A stretch of DNA of 64,000 nucleotides from Calditrichia bacterium (GTDB taxonomy: Bacteria; Calditrichota; Calditrichia; RBG-13-44-9; J075): NCBI GenBank assembly GCA_020635015.1, contig JACKAP010000006.1, positions 62,001-126,000 on the forward strand, read 5' to 3'. Both the position numbers and the translations under genes were made by a program. The notes under the pieces are model-generated. The model was not told the origin of the DNA. It ran no database searches and saw only the letters and a list, made by a program, of their open reading frames with translations. Shown one piece after another: positions 51,524 through 58,366 of this stretch. Position 1 is the first letter of the stretch. Every line of letters begins with the position of its first letter.

Positions 51524-52900
51524 TCAGCCCTTCGCGCTTCGCCCTTTGCCATCTTTTTCCAGCCAGGGCGGCAGCGCTTCCAACTGCTGCACGTATTCGG
51601 TGTTTTCCGCCTGGCGGATGACGGCAATGCTTTTATCCTCACCGATCATCACCACATTGGGACGGAGGTGGATGAACTGCATCCATTGGGTGTTGTTGTA
51701 GGCCCCGACCGGAGAGATCACCACCTGGTCGCCTTTCTCCAGGTAGGGCATCTGGATGGTGTTGCAGATCTCATCGATCTGCATGCACAGCGGTCCGTAG
51801 ATGTGATGAGCCTCCTGATTCAACTGGGCTTTATTCTCCGCCGGCAGGATGGTATGGTCGTACCAAAAGGAGGTGAACAGCAGATTGACCCCGGCGTCCA
51901 ACACCAGCATGCGCATGCCGCTGTTCATGCGCTTGGTGGCGACCACCTGGGCGATCAGGAAGGCCGACTCATCCACCAGCCCCCGCCCGGTCTCCAGGAA
52001 GAGGGTGGGCAACTGCGCTGCCGGGAAGGCGTTGAGCAGCTCCGCGGTGATCGCCTCGGCATACTGGTCGAAGGAGGGGATGGTCTGGTAGGCCGCCGGG
52101 TAGATCGACGCCTTGAGCTTGTTGTGCGAGGCGAAGCCGCCTCCGATATCGATATAGCGGATCTTGATGCTCTCTGCCTGCTGGATCTGCTGAACAAAGC
52201 CGATCAGCTTGCGCACCTGTTCGCGGTAAACCTCGGCGTTGAGCACAAAGGTGCCGATATGGGAATGGATCCCCACCAGGCGCAGCCACTTGCTGGCGGC
52301 GATCCTCCGTGCCGCCTCGAAGGCCTGCCCGCTCTCCATGTTGAGGCCAAATCGATCCCACGACTGCAAAGTAGAGAGGTTCATATTGACCCGCATGCCG
52401 ATCTCGACTTCCCGGCCGAGGTCCTCGGCAATCTGTTCGATCTCGTAAATTTCATCGAAGCTGTCGATGTTGATCATCGCTCCATCCTGAACCGCGATTT
52501 GCAGTCCGCGAGGCGACTTGTACGGTCCGTTGAAGATGATCCGGTTGCCGGGATTGCCCATCTTGCGGGCCAGTTCATATTCCCATTCCGAGACCACCTC
52601 CGCCCAGGCGCCGAGCTGGTGATAGCTCCGGCATACCGCCTGCAGATAGTTGGTCTTGTAGCTCCAGGCGAAATGTACTTTGGGATATCGTTTAGAGAAA
52701 GCCCGGTAGGCATTCTGGAAGATCTCCTTCAGCCGCGGGTAGGAATAGACAAAGAGCGGGGAGCCGTAGGCGGCGGTCAACTCGCTGACCGGGATGCCTT
52801 CGATATTGTCCTGAAAGCCGCTGGTCTGCGGTGTGCCGAATTTGCTGGTAATGCCCATTTGCCGCCGCGATATCGCCGGTTTTTGATAGGTCTTTTTCAT
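51524..52900 (-). CDS. Type III PLP-dependent decarboxylase (DapDC/ODC-like) with RiPP-leader-like N-terminus
   Basis: 458 residues. The alanine-racemase-fold barrel has the PLP Lys82 in HFAWSYKTNYLQAV, HSHIGTF, the phosphate-binding DIGGGFA and ETGRGLV; the C-terminal barrel has GPLCMQIDE with the catalytic Cys. Substrate may be a basic or diamino acid (ornithine, arginine, diaminopimelate or carboxynorspermidine), not settled by sequence. Ahead of the enzyme (GIPVSELTAAYGSPLFVYSY) are about 34 residues, beginning MKKTYQKPAISRRQMGITSK, that look like a RiPP leader with a YxxP motif. The start is firm: its ATG overlaps the ATP-grasp stop and follows GAAGGA. Its 3' end merges into a low-complexity tract. 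Confidence 0.9.
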   Translation of the reverse strand: MKKTYQKPAISRRQMGITSKFGTPQTSGFQDNIEGIPVSELTAAYGSPLFVYSYPRLKEIFQNAYRAFSKRYPKVHFAWSYKTNYLQAVCRSYHQLGAWAEVVSEWEYELARKMGNPGNRIIFNGPYKSPRGLQIAVQDGAMINIDSFDEIYEIEQIAEDLGREVEIGMRVNMNLSTLQSWDRFGLNMESGQAFEAARRIAASKWLRLVGIHSHIGTFVLNAEVYREQVRKLIGFVQQIQQAESIKIRYIDIGGGFASHNKLKASIYPAAYQTIPSFDQYAEAITAELLNAFPAAQLPTLFLETGRGLVDESAFLIAQVVATKRMNSGMRMLVLDAGVNLLFTSFWYDHTILPAENKAQLNQEAHHIYGPLCMQIDEICNTIQMPYLEKGDQVVISPVGAYNNTQWMQFIHLRPNVVMIGEDKSIAVIRQAENTEYVQQLEALPPWLEKDGKGRSAKG

Positions 52901-53991
52901 GATGTCGGTCCTTCATCGGTTGAATGTTGCACAGGATTCGTCTCCGGATAATGGATCTCACCCCGGGAGAGCAGGCTGTCCAGCTGGCTGATTTCGCCAA
53001 TCAGATCGATGGTGTAATGGGTGAAGAGTTTGCCCACCTGGTAATCGTTGACCGGTTCCAATTTCCGCCCCCGGGCCAGATCAACGTAATGGGCGGGCAG
53101 GTTGATCTCTGCCGCCACTCCGAGGTAGATCCAGGCGGGAAAGCGCGGGTTGATCTCCAGGATATAGAGTTTCTGGTCGCGCCGGGCCAGCAGGGTCTCC
53201 ATCTCCAGCGCGCCCCGCCAGCGAGTGGCGCTAATGAAGCGGCGGGTGAGGTCGAGTAGCTGCTCGTTGCGGATACTCACCCCCGCCCAGCCCTTGCCCT
53301 TGTCGGTGAGCAGGATCTTCTTCATGCACAGGGCGGACACAATGCCGCCGTCGCCCCCGCCCAGCGCCGCTGCATTGAATTCCTCGCCCTGGATATATTC
53401 CTGCACCAGCAGCGGGTAGCCCCACTTGTTGGCCAGCAGGCGGGCGTAAGAGAGCGCCTGAGGCTGGTCGTGGCAAATGTAAGCGTCGTAATAGATCCCT
53501 TTGACCAGCAGCGGGAAGCCGACCTCCCGCAGCGCTGCCTCCAGATCGGCCAGATGGTGCACCGTCACAGTGCGTGGTACCGCAAAATCAAATTTACGGC
53601 CCAGTTCCGCCAGGTTGGCTTTGGAGCGGGCCTCGATCTGCGCAGTGGTGGGGATGAACATCCGGGTCCCGCTCTCCCGCAATTCAGCTTCCAGCCCGGC
53701 AAAGTGGGCGATCTCCGAATCCAGGGTGGGGATGATGATGTCGATGGGCGTTCTCTGCCGGATCTCATCCAGGCGCTGCTGCAGCGCCTCCCGCCCTTCC
53801 CGGGGGTAGGGCAGCAGATAGCCGGCACGGAACAGCTCGCGGTCGAACAGCCCGGGATCGATGGCGTCATAGCCGAGGGCGATCAGGCGATAATCCTGCC
53901 CGCCCTGGGCCATCAGACTGCGCGCCACCGCCACACCCGGACCGGGACTCTCCACGGCGTTGACCCCGGTAATGGCTATGGTCAGACTCAT
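52897..53991 (-). CDS. ATP-grasp ligase
   Basis: 364 residues with a CarB-like N-terminal domain (ITGVNAVESPGPGVAVARSL; IIPTLDSEIAHFAGLE) and the ATP-grasp fold: GFPLLVKGIYYDAYICHD supplies a nucleotide Lys, LLVQEYIQGEEFNAAALGGG the adenine-contacting region, and ILEINPRFPAWIYLG the metal-binding Glu-x-Asn. ATP-grasp enzymes join a carboxylate to an amine or thiol through an acylphosphate. It overlaps both the PqqD gene upstream and the decarboxylase downstream by four bases, so the three proteins are made together, presumably as steps of one modification. Confidence 0.92.
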   Translation of the reverse strand: MSLTIAITGVNAVESPGPGVAVARSLMAQGGQDYRLIALGYDAIDPGLFDRELFRAGYLLPYPREGREALQQRLDEIRQRTPIDIIIPTLDSEIAHFAGLEAELRESGTRMFIPTTAQIEARSKANLAELGRKFDFAVPRTVTVHHLADLEAALREVGFPLLVKGIYYDAYICHDQPQALSYARLLANKWGYPLLVQEYIQGEEFNAAALGGGDGGIVSALCMKKILLTDKGKGWAGVSIRNEQLLDLTRRFISATRWRGALEMETLLARRDQKLYILEINPRFPAWIYLGVAAEINLPAHYVDLARGRKLEPVNDYQVGKLFTHYTIDLIGEISQLDSLLSRGEIHYPETNPVQHSTDEGPTS

Positions 53992-54266
53992 ATGCTGTTC
54001 TCCTGTGTGTCAAAACTGACCAGGCCGAGGTTGATCAGCATTGGGATGAATTCGCGGATATCCTTGTCGAGTACCCGTTCGTCCACTTCGTAAACTTCCA
54101 GCAGGCGGGTTTTGATCGCCTCGGTATCGGTGATGCCTTCTTTGAGGCACTGGATGATGTCTCGGGCAACCTCATTGGTGCTGAGGATTTCCCCGGTGCC
54201 GGGATCGAATACGAACCCGGTATCGCTGATGATGAATTGCTGTAATCTTTCCACATTGTAGCGCAT
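53988..54266 (-). CDS. PqqD-family RiPP recognition element
   Basis: A 92-residue protein of the PqqD fold (winged helix-turn-helix): GFVFDPGTGEILSTNEVARDIIQCLKEGITDTEAIKTRLLEVYEVDERVLDKDIREFIPML. The NEVARDIIQCL and Asp/Val pattern of the last helices are characteristic. PqqD-type proteins bind the leader peptides of ribosomally made precursors and present them to modifying enzymes. It has a good GGAG site, lies 18 bases after the small secreted gene, and overlaps the ATP-grasp gene by four bases. No classic short precursor gene was found beside it. Confidence 0.93.
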   Translation of the reverse strand: MRYNVERLQQFIISDTGFVFDPGTGEILSTNEVARDIIQCLKEGITDTEAIKTRLLEVYEVDERVLDKDIREFIPMLINLGLVSFDTQENSI

Positions 54267-54284
54267 GGCGAATTCTCCTGAAGA

Positions 54285-54716
54285 TTAGGGGGATACCAGG
54301 TAAGCCCAGATATAGGCGGTCATGCCGTCGAGCTTATAGCCGAGTTTATTGCATACCGCGTCGTCTTCGGCACAGTCTTTTTTTTCCAGCTTGCGCAGCC
54401 AAACCGCGGCCTCGAAGGTGCCGTTGAGGTATTCCGGATCGACCACGATCTCCTTCACCGTCACCCCCTGTTTGATCGAAAAAGAGAGATGCTTGCCCTC
54501 TTCCAGGGTATTGGTCACATTGGGCGGGTAAAGCGAGACCCCCAGCCACATGTCCTTGCCGCTGACGTGGGCAGTGAGGGTTAGTTTGAGGGTGTTGCCG
54601 CCGTTTTTGGTGATCTCGTAGGAGAACCCGATCTGGTCGGTCTGGGCGGCCGCCCCATTTCCAAAGGCGCTGATTAACGCCAGCAGGATGATAAAAATTA
54701 ATGTGTTACGCTTCAT
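54285..54716 (-). CDS. Small secreted protein of unknown function
   Basis: 143 residues with a signal peptide (MKRNTLIFIILLALISAFGNGAAA). The mature part is beta-rich, with ITKNGGNTLKLTLTAHVSGKDMWLGVSL and a region resembling an Ig-like or jelly-roll fold, and ends in a disulfide candidate (KDCAEDDAVCNKLGYKL). I do not recognise the family. It lies in the middle of the PqqD operon, 12 bases after the beta-barrel gene and 18 before PqqD, so it may be the exported substrate or partner of the pathway. Confidence 0.75.
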   Translation of the reverse strand: MKRNTLIFIILLALISAFGNGAAAQTDQIGFSYEITKNGGNTLKLTLTAHVSGKDMWLGVSLYPPNVTNTLEEGKHLSFSIKQGVTVKEIVVDPEYLNGTFEAAVWLRKLEKKDCAEDDAVCNKLGYKLDGMTAYIWAYLVSP

Positions 54717-54728
54717 AGTGATGACTCC

Positions 54729-55601
54729 TTAGAATTTATAGAACAAACCAAATGTATAGTACACAGCACTGAACTGAAATCCCTGGTCGTCATAGCGCTC
54801 ATATTGGACATCCGCATAAGGCTTGAGGTGCTTGCCGAGCTGGTAGTAGGCGGTGAGCCCCAGGTTGGTGGTCAGCATCACGTCGGTGGTGTAGAGCACC
54901 AGCGTCGAGGGGTTATAAGAAAGTACCTGTTCCCCGAAAATTCCGTAAGCAGTAAGGGTGAGTTTGCGGGGCACGGGGTACCAGGTTAGCTCCGGATGCA
55001 CGCTCCAGCCCCATTTGATATTCTGCACCGGCTGTTCATAAAACGAAAAATGCCCGGAAGCCTGCGCCCAGACATAATAGTTGAACAGGGCCATGCCCCA
55101 GGTGGCGGAGACTTCGGCTTTATCGGCCAGGTCGTTAGGAAAATAGTGCAGATTAAGATCCGCATAATAGCGCCCCGCCGGAGAAAACCAGGAAAGGGAG
55201 AGGTAGCCGGGAAAGGTCTGATCGACCGCCGGAAAAGGCGCCCACAGCGCGCTGCCCTCCAGGGCCAGGGTAAAGCTGCCGCGATGGCGAGTATAGAAGG
55301 TGCGGGCCAGGCTGACCCGCAGGTGGTCGCTGCGGGCCGGCTCGCCGTCGGTTTTGTCGACCGTGATGTCGGTATGGCGCCAGCCCAAGGCCAGCCACCA
55401 GGTCTTGGCTCGATTGTTATAATAGATGTCGCCCCTTCCGGAGCGAAATACGTCGACCAGGCTGTTTTCGTAGATTCCGTAGACGCCTTTCGCCGCGACC
55501 GTGAGCGAGGACTGGGCAGATGCCTTGCCGCTCAGGAACAGCGCCAGGCAGATCAGTTGTAAAACCGTAAATTGCAGTAAGCGGGTCGATAAGCGTTTCA
55601 A
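54729..55601 (-). CDS. Outer-membrane beta-barrel protein
   Basis: 290 residues with a signal peptide (LLQFTVLQLICLALFLSGKASAQ), then alternating amphipathic strands with aromatic girdles (YADLNLHYFPNDLADKAEVSATWGMALFNYYVW; HLKPYADVQYERYDDQGFQFSAVYYTFGLFYKF). The last residues are YKF, a terminal aromatic signal for barrel assembly. Length suggests a barrel of 10-12 strands. It is encoded seven bases after the urea-transporter/LytM gene. A role in passing the operon's product across the outer membrane is a reasonable guess. Confidence 0.82.
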   Translation of the reverse strand: MKRLSTRLLQFTVLQLICLALFLSGKASAQSSLTVAAKGVYGIYENSLVDVFRSGRGDIYYNNRAKTWWLALGWRHTDITVDKTDGEPARSDHLRVSLARTFYTRHRGSFTLALEGSALWAPFPAVDQTFPGYLSLSWFSPAGRYYADLNLHYFPNDLADKAEVSATWGMALFNYYVWAQASGHFSFYEQPVQNIKWGWSVHPELTWYPVPRKLTLTAYGIFGEQVLSYNPSTLVLYTTDVMLTTNLGLTAYYQLGKHLKPYADVQYERYDDQGFQFSAVYYTFGLFYKF

Positions 55602-55608
55602 ACCGTAT

Positions 55609-57762
55609 TCACTCCCCGGGTGTCTGTTCGTAATACTCTATTTTATCTAACTTTAATTCGACGCCATTCTCCTGGAGATAATTGAATCCTTCCCCTTTGC
55701 GGAACACCAGTTGGCGGGTGCCAGCCTTGCGCTTGAACGTAAAATGCCATCTGATAAATCCGCCTCGGATCTGCTGGGCCTGCTTGAGCAGAATGGTTTC
55801 GTCGGGCAGTTTTTCCAGGGAATTGTCGATCTCCAGGAAGCAGCGCAGGCCGAAAATGGTAAACAGGTCCAGGAAGTGCACCAGGTAACGGGGCAGGGTG
55901 TAATCCAGGGAGGTCTGGCTGGTCCAATGAAGTTTGCCCGGCGCTTCCGGAAACACCACATCGGTGAGGGTCTGGGCCAGCAGAAACAGGGCGCTGTTGC
56001 GCTTTCCCTGATACTTTTTCAGCGAGAGCACTCCTTCAGACAGGTCGAAATAGAGCCGGTCGCCGTCCTGGTTTTCCAGGCAGAGATTGTTGTAAAAATC
56101 ATTGTGCAGATGCCAGGATTCCTCAGAGCTCAACTTGCCGCTGTTCAGGATCAACTGCCATTTTTTGTAAATTTCATCGAAGAAATATTTGCTGTAGTCG
56201 GCATCATAGCGCAGGTTCTCCACCCGGTCATCTTTGTTGAGGATGCCCTTGGGAAGCAGGCGGTCGGCGGCGTTATCCTGTTTGATCAGCAGATTGGAAA
56301 ATTCAAAATAAAGTGCCGGGGCGCCGATGTAATCCTGAGCCTGAAACTGCAGGTGGATATGCGGGTAGGGAGAACGGCCGGAATTGCCGCAGTGCCCGAT
56401 TTTATCACCTTTACTGACGGTATCCCCTGCTTTGACGCTGATCGAATCCTTCTGCAGGTGAGCGATGCAGCTGTAGAAATAGGGGGCATGCTCGATGATC
56501 ACGCAGTTGCCCCAGTTGTCGCGGGGATTGGCCTGCCCGGGGCGGTTGTCATAGATGTCATTTTTGACCCGAACGACCGTGCCGTCGGCCGGGGCGAGCA
56601 CCAGGGCGTTGTAGCAATAGTAATCGCTCAGCTTCTCCCCGCTGCCGCTGTAAATGCTGCCGCCGGTGTCGCGGATCATGAAGTCGATCCCATAAGCCCA
56701 TTCGTCTTTATGGGTATATTCGCCTTTGAATGCCTGGCTCACCACCCAGTCGCTGTAAAAGGGCAGGGAGATCGCCACCCCGTAGCGCCGCCACATCTTC
56801 AGGTTTTCCCGGTAGCTGCTCAGGTTCTCCTCAGGTGATAGCGGGTGGGAACTCAATTCCAGCCCCAGCGAGGGATGGAGGCGCATCTTTAAGGCAAATA
56901 CCACCAGTAGCACCGAGAGGTTGAAAGACAGCGCAAGAGAAGAGAGATAAAACGGCATGGCGATCTCCAGCGCGATCAGGTTCATGTAAACGATAAAGAT
57001 GCCGAAGATCGCCAGCAGGAGGCTGGATAGATTCGGGATCAGGAACACCCCGCCCAGCGCCAGGGCGGTGAGCATATAGTTGAAGCCAAGATATTGGCTG
57101 TGAATGAACGCTTCGCTCACCCCGAAAAATTCGTGGATGTAATACCCGCCCAGCCAGCCGATCCCGATCAGCAACAGCGAGAGGCGGGAATAAATCAGCA
57201 GCCCGGCGGCGATCAGGATGCCTGAGATCGGGTTGATGGTGAAAAAGATCGCCCCGAGGTTCTTGAAAAACAGGTTGAGGCTAAGGGGCAAGGCATGCAG
57301 GGAGACGTCAAACACCTGCCAGCGCACCTCCGAAGGGGTCAGGTAGCCGCTGCCAAAGCTGGCGATGATGGCGGTGTAGATGATCAGATTGAAGGGGAGG
57401 CTCATGTAGGGCAGCCCGTAGGCGCTCAAGAAGGTTTTGATCCACATGGTGAAGACGGTCATCAGGATCACCGCAATGATGACCAGGATGACCAGGTGGA
57501 GGGAGACATCGTAATAAAGGCTCAGGCCTAACGCCACCAGAATACCGTTGAAGCCCCATAAGCCTTGCCGTATCTCCTGGCGGCTGAATCCCAGCAGGTA
57601 GGCGACCAGGTTGGCAATCAGCGCCCCTCCCAGGCCGAAGATGCCGTGGGAGGGAATGACCAGGGTTGCCAGCAGGATAATCAATCCCAATGCCTGATGT
57701 TGTGAAAAGAATATGAGCGAATAGCTTTTTAAGGTACTCTCTGTCCAGAATTTCGCATTCAT
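55609..57762 (-). CDS. Urea-transporter-family membrane protein fused to an M23/LytM-like domain
   Basis: 717 residues. Residues 1-300 form ten hydrophobic segments with the two-fold UT repeat (GFNGILVALGLSLYYD and FFTINPISGILIAAGLLIYSR), a channel fold for urea. About 350-480 is an M23/LytM fold: ALVLAPADGTVVRVKNDIYDN, IAHLQKDSISVKAGDTVSKGDKIGHCGNSGRS and PHIHLQF. The first zinc ligand, the His of HxGxD, is replaced by Ala (WAYGIDF), so it is probably not a peptidase. The last 220 residues are unassigned. First gene of the six-gene operon; the substrate passing through its UT part could be a small amide or amine. Confidence 0.88.
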   Translation of the reverse strand: MNAKFWTESTLKSYSLIFFSQHQALGLIILLATLVIPSHGIFGLGGALIANLVAYLLGFSRQEIRQGLWGFNGILVALGLSLYYDVSLHLVILVIIAVILMTVFTMWIKTFLSAYGLPYMSLPFNLIIYTAIIASFGSGYLTPSEVRWQVFDVSLHALPLSLNLFFKNLGAIFFTINPISGILIAAGLLIYSRLSLLLIGIGWLGGYYIHEFFGVSEAFIHSQYLGFNYMLTALALGGVFLIPNLSSLLLAIFGIFIVYMNLIALEIAMPFYLSSLALSFNLSVLLVVFALKMRLHPSLGLELSSHPLSPEENLSSYRENLKMWRRYGVAISLPFYSDWVVSQAFKGEYTHKDEWAYGIDFMIRDTGGSIYSGSGEKLSDYYCYNALVLAPADGTVVRVKNDIYDNRPGQANPRDNWGNCVIIEHAPYFYSCIAHLQKDSISVKAGDTVSKGDKIGHCGNSGRSPYPHIHLQFQAQDYIGAPALYFEFSNLLIKQDNAADRLLPKGILNKDDRVENLRYDADYSKYFFDEIYKKWQLILNSGKLSSEESWHLHNDFYNNLCLENQDGDRLYFDLSEGVLSLKKYQGKRNSALFLLAQTLTDVVFPEAPGKLHWTSQTSLDYTLPRYLVHFLDLFTIFGLRCFLEIDNSLEKLPDETILLKQAQQIRGGFIRWHFTFKRKAGTRQLVFRKGEGFNYLQENGVELKLDKIEYYEQTPGE

Positions 57763-57827
57763 CTCCGGCTCTCAGCTTGTGCGATCGAATAGTGAATTGC
57801 AAACTGGCATTAATCCAACTTTATTAT

Positions 57828-57875
57828 GATGCTGGATACTGGATGCTGGATACAAGATTGGGTCGAGCATCCAGC
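57828..57875. repeat. GATGCTGGATACTGG repeat, small inverted copy
   Basis: GATGCTGGATACTGGATGCT, a short core with TACAAGATTGGGTCG, then AGCATCCAGC. Same unit as the 58.0 and 60.3 kb arrays. Confidence 0.8.
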
Positions 57876-57961
57876 GTCTTCGGATGTATAGATCGTTACC
57901 ATTCGCATTGTAATATACCGGATTTAATCGCGGTACTCCATCATTGATACATTTTGTTCGC

Positions 57962-58366
57962 GGTTGATGGGTTAATGGGGAAAAGGATAAAGGATAAAGG
58001 ATAAAGGATAAAGGATAAAGGTTGAAGATACTGGATACTGGATACTGGATAAAATAAAAATGCTTGTTCAGGTGTGAAAATCGGGTTCATTTAAGCATCC
58101 AGCATCCAGCATCCAGCATCCAGCATCCAGCATCCAGCATCCAGCATCCAGCATCCAGCATCCAGCATCCAACATCCAACATCCAGCATCCAACATATAC
58201 TCATCAGACAAAGCCATCCGCAAAAACTTGCAAATTTCCTATTGACCTGACCCGATCCCTTCAACATATTTCCGCCGCAATGAAAAATCAACCCATCAAC
58301 CCATCAACCCATCAACCCATCAACCCATCAACCGATCAACCCATTAACCCATCAACCCATCAACCC
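57962..58366 (+). repeat. Long composite repeat, left copy (GGATAAA, TACTGGA, core, CATCCAG, CAACCCAT)
   Basis: In order: GGTTGATGGGTTAATGGGG (57961-57980); five GGATAAA units; three GATACTGGAT units; a 50-base core with AAATAAAAATGCTTGTTCAG and GAAAATCGGGTTCATTT; about fifteen CATCCAG/CATCCAA units (58095-58196); a unique gap with a promoter (58200-58287); and ten CAACCCAT units to 58366. The same order, reversed, is at 60293-60525. Confidence 0.9.
58242..58270 (+). promoter_or_regulatory. Predicted promoter of the S9 peptidase gene
   Basis: TTGACC at 58242-58247, a 17-base spacer and CATATT at 58265-58270. Start would be near 58277, three bases before an in-frame ATG at 58280. Confidence 0.55.

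Noticed and set aside
58095..58196. Possible CRISPR array
   Set aside because: Units are 7 bases long, tandem and without unique spacers; no cas genes are present.
58064..58366. Extended reading frame upstream of the S9 peptidase encoding runs of SIQHPAS and INPSTHQP
   Set aside because: The residues are translations of tandem CATCCAG and CAACCCAT repeats, and the promoter lies inside this stretch, so at least the part before 58280 is not coding.
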